From contig JAEUBA010000307.1 in the NCBI GenBank assembly GCA_018257865.1, positions 1-11,092 of the forward strand: a stretch of DNA of 11,092 bases, in the 5' to 3' direction. Source of the stretch: Stereocaulon alpinum (taxonomy: Eukaryota; Ascomycota; Lecanoromycetes; Lecanorales; Stereocaulaceae). The translations under genes were made by a program, and so were the position numbers. Positions 1 through 7,940 of this stretch are shown here, piece after piece; position 1 is the stretch's first letter; the number at the start of each line of letters is the position of its first letter. The notes under the pieces are model-generated. The model saw nothing but the letters and a program-made list of their open reading frames with translations, was not told the origin of the DNA and searched no databases.

Positions 1-445
1 CGTCCTTTTCCAAAATACGCCTTCTAATTCATAACCTAGTATATCCTTCTCTTAGTCCTGTATACCCACAACCCCAGCCTTCCCCTAGGATAGACTGCGC
101 GTCAGTCTTAACCGGTGGATACGCATCGAGCGCACGTAGATATTAGATTTTTCGAATTAACGGCTAGGCAGGTGTTGCCTATACTCTTTACTCATTAGGC
201 TGAGATACTGCACCCGATGCTAATTCTTGCTGTCTAGTCTCAATCGTAGGGGAGGTATAATAGTCGTGGTAGAGTTGGGGTAGGTATTATCGCGTTGCCC
301 GAAAAACTCTACACGGAGTTCTCAGCAACCACGCGACGTCTCAACATCGTTTAACCTACAATACATTAGGGGAGACATCTCGGCTCTAAATAGGTATTCA
401 GGTTCGTAGCCAGCACCGCGTACAGGTGTGTCTCCATCGCTGGCC
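1..445. other. Unmutated or lightly mutated left flank, no convincing gene
   Basis: This stretch has ordinary base composition, with frequent CA and TG dinucleotides, in contrast to everything to its right. I looked for coding on both strands. The longest open runs I found are 3-143 on the plus strand (about 47 codons, Pro/Ser-rich, ending at TAG 144-146) and about 328-444 on the minus strand (about 38 codons). Neither has a recognisable motif, and splice signals cannot be judged from so short a piece. It may be intergenic DNA, a UTR or an exon end of a neighbouring gene outside the window. Confidence 0.5.
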
Positions 446-826
446 AATAATAACTAGATCTAACTAGTATAATATAGGATTATAATATTATAGCTCTACC
501 TTAACCTAATTTCCTACTTTTTTTCTCTCTATTATTTCTCTCTATCTCCTAGTAAGGCTAAATAATTAAAATAGGTTATTCTATAGTAAGTATAGAAAGC
601 GCTACTAACTAAAATAATAACTATATTTAATTAGTATAATATAGAAATATTATACTATATCTCTACCTTAATCTAATTTCCTACTTTTTATCTCTCTATC
701 TTAGTTACCTAACGGTTAGGGTAATTAGTTTAAAATAGGTTATAGTAAGTATAAGACGTACTACTAACTAAAATAATAACTAGATCTAACTAGTATAATA
801 GTAAAATATAAGATTATATCTCTACT
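446..826. repeat. Tandem repeat of about 160 bp, 2.3 copies
   Basis: Three copies begin with AATAATAACTA(G/T)AT at 446, 613 and 772, giving units of about 167 and 159 bp and a third copy cut short near 826. Within a unit, a CTCTACCTTAA(C/T)CTAATTTCC segment is followed by a pyrimidine run (TCTCTCT), then by AAAATAGGTTAT and an ACTACTAACTA end. Copies differ mostly by transitions and small indels. The array begins exactly where the RIP signature starts and ends at the retrotransposon insertion site. It does not clearly resume at 6872, so the retroelement landed at or close to the array edge. No coding capacity is visible. Confidence 0.85.
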
Positions 827-829
827 AAT
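825..829. repeat. Target site duplication, left copy (CTAAT)
   Basis: The five bases CTAAT directly precede the TGTTA start of the left LTR and match the five bases after the right LTR exactly. Five base pairs is the usual duplication length for Ty3/gypsy integrases. The perfect match indicates an original single insertion without later recombination between elements. Confidence 0.85.
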
Positions 830-1073
830 TGTTAGGGGCCGGCCTAGAGCGAGTTAATAGGGGTGTTATTAGACTAGGAGAATAAATCTAAGGAAGGAAA
901 GCTATATATATAGAGCGTGTGTATAATATATTAGGGACGCGGCTCGGTAGGCGCTAAGGCTAAAGGGGCCTAGCGTTAGACCTAGCCCGAATCTAGGCCG
1001 AACCTAGGTTAAGGTATATAAATACTAGTAAGTAATAAAGGACTAGTAAGTAACGAAAGGCTAGCCCGTAATA
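830..1073 (-). repeat. 3' LTR (left copy)
   Basis: This is a 244-bp LTR, the 3' one because the element reads on the minus strand. On that strand it would start TGTTAC and end CTAACA, giving a 5-bp TGTTA/TAACA terminal inverted repeat; here the start has mutated to TATTAC. Compared with the copy at 6623-6866 I count about 13 differences, of which 12 are transitions and one is C/G. It contains two near-identical tandem units of 18-19 bp at 1024-1060 (ACTAGTAAGTAA core), a doubled CTAGGCCGAA-type motif near 990-1010, and a TATA-like stretch at 1013-1022. Confidence 0.93.
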
Positions 1074-1091
1074 TCACCCCCCGCCTTTAAG
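1074..1091 (-). other. Polypurine tract (plus-strand primer of the retroelement)
   Basis: On the minus strand an AAAGGCGGGGGG purine run lies three bases upstream of the 3' LTR. This is the expected position for the primer of plus-strand DNA synthesis. The intervening TGA at 1074-1076 would also serve as the Pol stop codon in the frame that ends Pol, so coding sequence and primer overlap, as is common in compact fungal gypsy elements. Confidence 0.75.
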
Positions 1092-1194
1092 AAAGTATCG
1101 ACCCTAATACGTATAAGCAGTCTCCTATTAGCTAGGATTACTAGGTTTTCTAGGGTAGCAGCGGTAGAAGTTTATAATAATATTAGCTATATAT

Positions 1195-1330
1195 TTAATT
1201 TATTACTATCCGCGTTATACTATTAATAATCTAGTTACTCTTCGTCCTTCTATTAGATATAGAACTATAGCTGGCGATTCCTACCTATTTTATAAGTATC
1301 TAAGATCTCGTCTAGTTCCTACTCGTCTTC
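1195..1330 (-). other. Chromodomain at the Pol C-terminus, degraded
   Basis: In the Pol phase the translation reads NNEDE, stop, ELDEILDTYKIGRNRQL, stop, FYI, two stops, KDEE, stop, LDYY. This fits a chromodomain: the first stop sits where Trp starts the W-E-x-x-x-I-L-D segment, a basic R-x-R-Q-L-Q-F/Y strand follows, and the two adjacent stops sit where Q-W-K is expected. Chromodomains of fungal chromovirus integrases bind methylated H3K9 and steer insertion into heterochromatin (known of the family). Aromatic-cage residues are probably lost here because Trp TGG codons became TAG. A frameshift follows at about 1185-1195. Confidence 0.75.
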
Positions 1331-1899
1331 GTTATTAACGATTATCGGCCCTAGGGGTTCGATACGTTACCTAAGTAGGGGATTATTAGCAGCCTTATAT
1401 AATAGGCTTAGATAGAACTCTTTATAGGTCTATATACTCTTTAGGAGGTTTAGTAGGTAGAAATACCCTTTCTTTTCTAGAATTTTATATAGTCCTAATA
1501 TTTTATTATCTAGCTTTTTACTTAGCCTTACTATAGTAATATTCTTACTATTTAGGAAGACCTAATCTCCTACTTTATAGGATACGTCGGATTAGTAGTA
1601 ATTCGCTTAATCTATTATATATTTACGGCTCTAAGCGGACTGCTCCTTAAGGAATTCTAATATATCTACTATTTTATCTATAATATTATTTGCCTTAGTA
1701 GCCTACGTTCTTTCTTAGGCGGAAGGGCTAGGCTCTACTAGCGGCGAGAAAGATATATAAGGATAGAAGCCTTTATTAGCGAAGAAAGGAGATATACTAG
1801 TAGTATTAGCGATAGTATTATTATTAGCGAATTCTATAATTAGTAGCTAATAGACCTAATTATCCTATATATAGGAGTAATATATCCTTAGTAGCCGCT

Positions 1900-2460
1900 T
1901 AATATCTTAATTAGCCCTTTTAGTCTATCTATCGATTTCTAGGTAGAACGCTATAGATAGCTTTACCTTAATTCGTAATCGCTTATATAATACCTTCTAT
2001 ACTAATAAGACGAACTATAGACCTCAGTTTAATACTATAAAATTAGGTAGACTATAGGTATAGAAGACGTAGTTAAGTAGGATATCTACCGTAGCCTCTA
2101 TAGAGGTTCCTTCGTTAGTAGTAGTATATAGAGCGTAGTACCGTTCCTTAGTAAAGCGATCTACTAGCGTATAAATAGCGTTATAGTTATCTAAAATAGG
2201 GAGACTTATAATAAAGTCTATTAATATATCCTACTAGCGTTACTCTAAGGTAGGTAGTAGCTATAATAGTCTATTATACTAATCTTTTAGCGCCTTACTT
2301 CTTTAATAGGTATAATAGTTACGAATATAGTATACTACTTTCTCTTTTATACTTAGCTAGTAGAATTAATACTTTAGAATCTTTAGTATATAGTCTCTTC
2401 CTAAGTAACCGCTTATAGGGAGATTATAGCTTTCCCTTATAAGTTCGATATAAAGCTTTA
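1900..2460 (-). other. Integrase zinc-binding and catalytic core, degraded
   Basis: The zinc-binding part ends in the usual C-x2-C-Q-R-S-K motif at about 2291-2317; both Cys codons (2315-2317 and 2306-2308) are now TAT (Tyr) and the Gln is TAA. The catalytic core shows D-I-L-I-D-F-I with the first Asp intact (GAC, 2216-2218). The second Asp, in what should be D-R-G-P-Q-F, is AAC (Asn, 2027-2029) and the following Arg is a TGA stop. Counting 35 residues on to the expected Glu of D-D-35-E gives AAA (Lys, 1919-1921), just after the Y-L-E-I-D-R form of the H-P-E-T-D-G motif. The remaining triad is therefore D-N-K. Confidence 0.9.
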
Positions 2461-2829
2461 GTAGGGCGGGGACCTAAAGGCGTTCTTTATAAAAGAGGGT
2501 ATAATAGCGTTAGGAGTAGTACCTTAAGTTAATACCCTTAAAGATCTAAGTAGGATTCTTTTTAATAGCCTCTTATACCTACGTATAGTCCTTATTATCC
2601 TAATTCGCTAATATAATTCTAGCGTAGAGAGGTAAGTCCTTATCTATTAGTATATTAATTTACTCCTCCGTAGGCTCTAAGAAGCTTAGATTATAGCCTT
2701 AGAAATACTTAGGTAATAGTAGTATATAATACTAGTACTTTAAATATAAGTCGTCCTTATCTATAGGTATTAAGTTAGGTAACTTAATTAGGGTATCTAC
2801 TTTCCTATTTAACTTCCTAGTATAGTATA

Positions 2830-3150
2830 TAATCTTAAAATTATAGTCTACTAACTTCTCAGCCTATCTCGCTTAACGGCGGGTAAGCTCCTTTATCTAT
2901 ATAAAATATTCTAAGCTCTTATAATTAGTAAAGATTTAGATTAGAATATCTATTAACTTAAGTTTAAGGCGCTAGTACTTTAGGTAGTAAACTATTACTA
3001 GTAGTTCCTTATTATAAATCTTATAGTTATATTCTACTAGTAGTAAGTTCTTACTATAGAATACTACTAGGTATAGTACTCCGTTATCGTCTACTTATAA
3101 TAATACTCTATTATTAACGTAGTTTAAGGAGTCTATCTCTAGTACTACTA
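2830..3150 (-). other. RNase H domain, degraded
   Basis: The minus-strand Pol phase gives E-I-D-S-L-N-Y-V, matching the conserved E-T-D-A/S-S-D-Y of gypsy RNase H. The first Asp is kept (3131-3133) and the second is Asn (AAC, 3122-3124). About 20 codons on come VDDNGVLYLVVFYSKNLL and then Y-N-Y-K-I-Y-N-K-E-L-L, corresponding to the F-x-S-K-x-L and Y-x-x-x-D/E-K-E-L-L motifs. In that motif the D of D-K-E is also Asn and one catalytic E position is Lys, all single G-to-A changes. Confidence 0.88.
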
Positions 3151-3429
3151 GTCGAGATCTTTTATAATACCTTAGTACTAAGGTACTAGTTACTAGATCC
3201 TTTATCTCTTTAAAGGCTAATTAATATACTTTAGATTAATAGAATAGGTAATCTTTCTTAGTAAGTACTACTAGTAGCTTTACTATTTTTAAGAAATCCC
3301 TAATAAATTAATAGTAGAAATTATAAAAGCTAACGAATACTTATACCTCCTTTAGGTAGGTAGGGGTTTCTTAGTTAGTAACTACTTTAACCTTATTAGG
3401 ATTTATTCTTAGTCTATTAATAGATACTA

Positions 3430-4110
3430 TTAATCCTAAAAACTTTATTTCCTAAATATAGAACTTATATTTATTAATATCTACTTAAAGGCCTACTTCG
3501 CGTAGTTATATAAGGATCTTTCTAATATACTTTTAGTACTCCTTCTTAGTCTTACTATAAATTAGGATATTATCTAAGTATACTTAGTAAAAGTTATTAA
3601 GATACTTAAATAAGGTATTATTTATATACTACTAGTAGGAGGTAGGACCTCCTATTAGTCTAAAAGGTAATATATAGTATTTAAAAGCTCTAAAGGAAGT
3701 AGTAAAGGTAGTATAATCCTTACTATCTAGATATATTCTAAGCTTATTAAATATAGTAATAATATTAAGCTTAGTAAGGTACTTATAACCTACTATATAA
3801 GTTAAGGCTTCTTTAATTAAGGGAATTAGATAGCGGTTCTAAATTATAATTATATTAAGTCTATAATAGTCTATATAGAATCTTAAGCTACTATCCTTCT
3901 TCTATATAAATAGTATAGGGGACGTATATAGAGCGGTACTTAGTAAGATAAAGCCCTTCTTTAAGTTCTCTTTAAGGTATTCTTTTACCTTTTATAGCTT
4001 AAAGCCTAATATTAGGTATAATTAGCTTTATAATAGCCTCTTCCCTAGCTCTAGCTTAATTTTATAATTATATAATTAATATAGGGGGAGCTCTTTTACC
4101 TTCTCTTTAT
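3430..4110 (-). other. Reverse transcriptase domain, degraded
   Basis: The conserved RT blocks are readable in order. N-R-Y-L-I-P-L-I is followed by K-L-N-I-I-T-I-F, where the first catalytic Asp has become Asn (3764-3766). Then comes L-P-F-R-L-I-G-G-P-T-S-Y, the fungal gypsy form of L-P-F-G-L-T, with Gly to Arg. Last is Y-L-D-N-I-L-I-Y-S at 3554-3580, in which the second Asp of the Y-x-D-D box is Asn (3569-3571). Two of three metal-binding aspartates are thus lost through single G-to-A transitions. Numerous TAA/TAG codons sit at expected Gln/Trp sites. Confidence 0.92.
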
Positions 4111-4559
4111 TAAAGATATTAATTAAGTTATAGTACTCCTTTAGGAGCTTCTTCTTAATATTATCCTTAGTATAGATAGTAGTCTTATATATTACTTTAA
4201 TAGGGGTATCTTTTCTTAGTTTATATTCTATTCCCGTAAGGGTTATAGAGAAGTACTAAACTTAGTACTTCTTTAAATTCTAAGCTAGTAGGTAGAAGGC
4301 TGCTATACTAATTTAACTAATATCTAATACCTTATTTTCTTTAGGTAGGGGAGGAGTAGGTTAAGGGGTATTAACCTTCTTTAGCTTAGGTTTTACTATA
4401 GCGATTTTAGTAGGCTTTACTAGCTTTAAGGTAGTTAATTTAGCTTTAACTCTTAAACTAGAGGTAGACGGCTTAGGTATAGATATACTAGTATAGTTAT
4501 AATACCTTAGTATAAAGATAATATAATTATCTACTATATTTAGTAGGACCTTATACTTA

Positions 4560-4850
4560 TTTATCTATAGCTTACTAAGGATAATATATTAATTACCTAA
4601 GTTAGTAATAAGTATAGGTATAGTAGACTCTATATAATTACTAACTTATATAGAAGGATAGATTATATAGGTAACTAGCTTCCTTCTTATCTTACTATTA
4701 TATCTATAAAGGTATTAGGGTTTAGAAAGGGGAATAGGGATAATATTAAGGGTATTAAAAAAGATTTATACTTCTTTTTTATTAATAAATAAGTATATAG
4801 TAGTACTAGTATTAGTAAGAGCTTTTAATTTATATTTCTTATCCTAAGCT
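4560..4850 (-). other. Aspartic protease domain, degraded
   Basis: In the Pol phase the active-site segment reads A-L-T-N-T-S-T-T at 4802-4822, corresponding to D-T-G-A-T-T. The catalytic Asp is Asn (AAT, 4811-4813), Gly is Ser (AGT, 4805-4807) and Ala is Thr, each by one G-to-A change. About 70 codons downstream, a P-I-L-I-T-N-L-G...Y-I-I-L-S-K-L segment (about 4570-4615) fits the hydrophobic I-L-G region near the end of retroviral-type proteases. The domain lies directly after the Gag-Pol junction, its normal place. Confidence 0.82.
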
Positions 4851-4956
4851 ATTAAGGTAATAGGATATATAAATAAACGCCTACTAAAGGGATTATAAAA
4901 TTTTATAAATAATAAGAATAGTAGGTCCTTAGGGGTAACTTCCCTAAAGATAGCTA

Positions 4957-4963
4957 GTTTTTT
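4957..4963 (-). promoter_or_regulatory. Candidate -1 ribosomal frameshift site A AAA AAC
   Basis: Read in the Gag phase on the minus strand the codons are TTA AAA AAC TAG, placing the heptamer A AAA AAC, a canonical X XXY YYZ slippery sequence, immediately before an in-frame stop. Slipping back one base enters the phase that carries protease through chromodomain, and that phase is free of stops for some tens of codons. Position, phase and heptamer all fit programmed -1 frameshifting of Gag-Pol. The caveat is that RIP could have altered the site or created the stop. I did not identify a downstream pseudoknot. Confidence 0.6.
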
Positions 4964-5052
4964 AAATTTAATATCTCCTTAACTTTTTTAATCTTTTTAG
5001 CGTCCTTATCTTCGCTACTAACTTCTTATACTACCTTATAGAGACGCTTAGG

Positions 5053-5094
5053 GTATTTAGTAGTAAAGTAGCCTTCTTTATTATAATAGAAATA
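5053..5094 (-). other. Gag CCHC zinc knuckle with all four ligands replaced by Tyr
   Basis: The Gag phase reads Y-F-Y-Y-N-K-E-G-Y-F-T-T-K-Y. This has exactly the C-x2-C-x4-H-x4-C spacing, with Tyr at each ligand position: 5092-5094, 5083-5085, 5068-5070 and 5053-5055. TGC/TGT to TAC/TAT (G-to-A) and CAC/CAT to TAC/TAT (C-to-T) are both single RIP transitions, on opposite strands. The original knuckle binds genomic RNA for packaging; this one cannot bind zinc. Confidence 0.9.
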
Positions 5095-6604
5095 CTTTAG
5101 CTTATCCTTTAATATAAGACACTCCTCCTTATAAAGTTCCTTTTTATAGATATTAGATAGGGAGCGGGTAGTTATACCTCTAAAGGTAACTTAGCGGTCT
5201 ATATAGGGGATTAGAGTAAGTAAGGGGGCTTACTAGCTCCTTATCTTAAAGATACTATAAGGGTTAGTATTTATATAAGGCTTTATAGTAGCTTCTTTAG
5301 CTCTAATATTATATATCTCTTAGTTAGCGACTATAAGAAACTTATTAAGGGTAGTATAATCCTTATTTATCTTATATTTCTTAGTATAGATATCCCTTTT
5401 TAGGGCGGGAGAGATTTTCTTATATAGATCCTTAAACTAACGCTTAATATTAATTTTACTAGTAGTTATAAGCTAGGTAAATTTAATCTAGAAATTATTA
5501 TAGGTTATTAATCCTATTTTAAGCTTATAGTATATAAGGCGGGTAGATTAAATATAGTTATAATTAAAAAAACGCTAGTCTAGTACCTTTAAGATATTAG
5601 AGGTATTTCTAATAAAGCTTATATAGTTAGGATCTATATATTAAAGTATTAGGGTTTAAGCTTTACTAAAGGAGTACTTAAAGTAGGTAGAGACTTACTT
5701 TAATCCTTTCTAGAAGTTAGCTAAGTATTCCTTAATAAATAGCTTTATTACTATCTTCTATAAATTATACTCTACCTTACCCTTATAGTTACTAAAATAA
5801 TTATAGGGATATTTAATTTTAGATAGATTAATAAGAGAGCTACTAGGAGTAGGCTTAGAAAGGTAATAATCTATTAATAGCTAGAGGTTAGTAGTAAGGG
5901 ATCTCTACTAATATTAAGGATTAGGAGGTATAGACGGGAGGGTATTAGCTATAAGGGCCGCTACTATAGTAGCTTAGATAGTAGTTATTATAAAGATAAT
6001 CTAAGCTTTAATAAAGGCTAGCGTATTACCTATATTAATAGTTAGTAGAGGGTGTATAGTAACTATTTTTCTAGTAGTTTCTTTAAAGCTTAAGTCCTCT
6101 ATATCTTCTAGCTTAGAAGTTTTAATTAAGGGTAAAGAGTTATTAGGATCTAAAGGAGAGAGTATAGGTACTAAAGATTAGCTAGGAGATTAGCTCTTAG
6201 ATAAAAATCTTAGACGGTTAGGAGGTATACTTTAGCGTATACTCTTATAAGGTAGTATATAAGTTATAGGAGGTATTAGGGTAGATAGGTAGATAAAGGG
6301 ACGAAGACTAAGGTACCTAGTATTTAGGTAAGTAGGGTTACTAAAATTTTCTTTAATACCCGCTAGTACTAGTAATATTATAGTAGTAGGCTATAGCCTC
6401 TTTTAATTATTAATAGTTTATAGGCTAGTACCTCTTTAGCTTTAAAGTACTATCCTATAGATTTATCTATTAGTAACTACTCCTTATAGTCTTCGCCTCT
6501 AGTAGTTTATTTAGTTTCTTCTACTACCTTAGTAGAGTTGAATATTAAGTAGGTTTATACTATTTATTTAACCTCGCTAGTATACTTATAAGGGTAGGGG
6601 TAAG

Positions 6605-6622
6605 TTATAAGATCTATTCTAA
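6605..6622 (-). other. Primer-binding-site position
   Basis: These 18 bases lie immediately inside the 5' LTR on the minus strand (TTAGAATAGATCTTATAA), where minus-strand DNA synthesis would be primed. The sequence has been altered by RIP, and I cannot match it to a tRNA 3' end or to a self-priming arrangement. Only the position is supported. Confidence 0.45.
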
Positions 6623-6866
6623 TATTAGGGGCCGGCCTAAAGCGAGTTAATAGGGGTATTATTAGACTAGGAGAATAAATCTAAGAAAGGAAAGCTATAT
6701 ATATAGAGCGTATATATAATATATTAAGGACGCAGCTCGGTAGGCGCTAAGGCTAAAGGGGCCTAGCGTTAGACCTAGGCCGAATCTAGGCCGAACTTAG
6801 GTTAAGGTATATAAACACTAGTAAGTAATAAAGGACTAGTAAGTAACGAAAGGCTAGCTCGTAACA
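6623..6866 (-). repeat. 5' LTR (right copy)
   Basis: This is the 244-bp partner of the left LTR at a constant offset of 5,793 bp. On the minus strand it starts TGTTAC; its end has mutated to CTAATA where the left copy keeps CTAACA. The 18-19-bp tandem units are at 6817-6853. A TATA-like TTTATATACC (minus strand, 6806-6815) lies about 50 bases from the LTR start, and a TATATATAG run lies at about 6696-6705. Either could have served as the core promoter of the element. No polyadenylation signal is readable after RIP. Confidence 0.93.
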
Positions 6867-6871
6867 CTAAT
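6867..6871. repeat. Target site duplication, right copy (CTAAT)
   Basis: CTAAT follows the TAACA end of the right LTR and matches 825-829 exactly. Bases 6872-6967 then form a short stretch of RIP-ed DNA (still containing GGCGAACCGG) with no feature I recognise. Confidence 0.85.
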
Positions 6872-6967
6872 AGGCGAACCGGCTATAGAATTCTCTCTTA
6901 CTAAATAAGGTATAAGTCTTATTCCTAGCTCTTATATATTTATTTTAATCTTTTTATAGCGATTAAA

Positions 6968-7825
6968 GAAGAAGAAGCGAGTAATATTAATTCTATAATA
7001 GAGGAATTTAAGAGTAATACTAATTCTATATATTAATAAGGGCTAATTAGGCGGCCGTAAGGACCTTAATTAAAGTAGAAGACTACGTCCGAATATAGCT
7101 AAAACTAATATATAAAAAGGGTATAAAGGCGGCTAGATATATTTACTATAGAAGAATAAGAAGTAGAACTAGCGAAGAAAGCTAATATTATAGCTATAAG
7201 TTATTATATTAAAAAGTATAAACTATTAGATAAATTTTATAATACTATAGAAGCGGAGAGGGCTCGCTAGATAGTAAAGATCTATTTATATACTACTAAC
7301 TAGAGGTAAATTTTCCTAATTCTAGCTATTATTCTAGTTATCTAATTTTATTCTAGGATCGCTAAGGGTATCTATACGAATATAATAGTAAATTAGCTCT
7401 TAATATAAGTAATACTAAAAGTCGTTATATATATAGATAATAATAATAATAGAAGTCTAATATAGAGCGATATAGATAACGACGAAGCTAGAAATAGTAG
7501 ACTATTCTCCTATAATAATTATTAGCTCTAAGATACTAATATATTATACGTATAGATCCAATATTCCTAGCTATATATAAGTAAGATATAATTAATAATA
7601 GTATAAAATATAGGACTTTATAAATAAGCTAGCTAATAGAATAGGAGCTCTTATTAGAGTATAAGAGAATCTCCTAAGATTATATATATAACTACTATAT
7701 CTCCCTATTTATTAGATACTAGAATATATAGCGCTAAGTAATCTAAGGTCTACTAAAAAAGTTAATATACCTTAATTAGTATCTAACTCTTAGATACTAC
7801 CTACGCTATATCTTTAGTAGTGTAA
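6968..7825 (+). pseudogene. Possible degraded coding region, unidentified
   Basis: I do not recognise this. In the plus-strand phase starting at GAA 6968, about 285 codons read through with only TAA/TAG interruptions (roughly 30), each explainable as mutated Gln, down to TAA 7823-7825. The translation is rich in charged residues and Asn (for example EEASNINSIIEEFKSN near the start and a run of Asn near 7440) and includes a helix-like Lys/Glu-rich segment around 7140-7260. In DNA this rich in TA every frame has frequent TAA/TAG and few TGA, so this pattern is weak evidence. No domain motif was found, and it may be a non-coding part of a repeat. Confidence 0.2.
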
Positions 7826-7940
7826 ATCCTCTAATTATTAAGGTATATATATTTTATAGTTTTAACTTTATTCTTTTATACGCTTAGGATACTAATTTAC
7901 TTAGTATAGTAAGGTCTATATAAACCTACTTCTACCTCCC

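Larger units (their letters stand above)
1074..4956 (-). pseudogene. Pol polyprotein, RIP-degraded (protease, RT, RNase H, integrase, chromodomain)
   Basis: About 1,290 codons on the minus strand. Anchors for protease (4811), RT (3764, 3569), RNase H (3131), integrase (2306, 2216, 2027, 1919) and chromodomain (1304) all fall in the same codon phase, so the frame appears free of net indels over about 3.6 kb. Many in-frame TAA/TAG codons replace expected Gln (CAA/CAG) and Trp (TGG), and one TGA at 2024-2026 replaces an expected Arg CGA; all are single transitions. The frame shifts once near 1185-1195, after the chromodomain, into the phase that ends at TGA 1074-1076. Pol lies at -1 to Gag, suggesting expression by frameshifting at 4957-4963. 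No active product is possible from this copy. Confidence 0.9.
4954..6400 (-). pseudogene. Gag polyprotein, RIP-degraded
   Basis: About 480 codons on the minus strand in one phase, distinct from Pol. The N-terminal part is Pro/Ser/Thr-rich (about 6400-5880). The capsid-like part (about 5850-5370) has the aromatic and charged pattern of fungal gypsy Gag, including K-V-E-Y-N-L-stop-K (Trp expected), Y-I-D-P-N-Y, and a K-D-L-Y-K-K-I-S-P-A-L-K-R segment close to the usual L-x-x-x-L-x-P-A-L ending. A CCHC knuckle follows at 5053-5094, then a Lys-rich tail. The frame ends at TAG 4954-4956, which could be the true stop or a mutated CAG. The start cannot be fixed because ATG would now read ATA; the upstream limit given is approximate. 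Confidence 0.82.
830..6866 (-). mobile_element. Complete Ty3/gypsy chromovirus LTR retrotransposon, RIP-inactivated
   Basis: The element is 6,037 bp, transcribed right to left, with 244-bp LTRs, TG/CA termini and a 5-bp CTAAT target duplication. Internal order on the minus strand is Gag (capsid, CCHC knuckle), protease, reverse transcriptase, RNase H, integrase, chromodomain, polypurine tract. RT before integrase defines Ty3/gypsy, and the C-terminal chromodomain places it among the chromoviruses, which in fungi target heterochromatin. Gag and Pol occupy different frames, with Pol at -1 to Gag. All enzymatic parts carry stops and altered catalytic residues explained by C-to-T or G-to-A change. 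Full length with a matching target duplication argues for a clean insertion later silenced by RIP. I cannot assign a named family. Confidence 0.93.

Noticed and set aside
1..445. Short open frames at 3-143 (+) and about 328-444 (-)
   Set aside because: Under 50 codons each, no motif, start context or homology I recognise; such lengths are expected by chance.
1937..1939. Intact GAA as the integrase catalytic Glu
   Set aside because: It is only 30 residues from the second Asp and corresponds to the E of H-P-E-T-D-G. The D-D-35-E position is six residues further on, at 1919-1921, and is AAA (Lys).
4595..4606. ITNLG segment first read as the protease active site (D-S-G)
   Set aside because: A better match, A-L-T-N-T-S-T-T at 4802-4822, lies closer to the start of Pol. 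The 4595 segment fits the later hydrophobic stretch before the I-L-G region.
6543..6545. ATA as a mutated Gag start codon
   Set aside because: A run from here reads plausibly but lies in a different phase from the rest of Gag (6370-4957), so the start was left undetermined.
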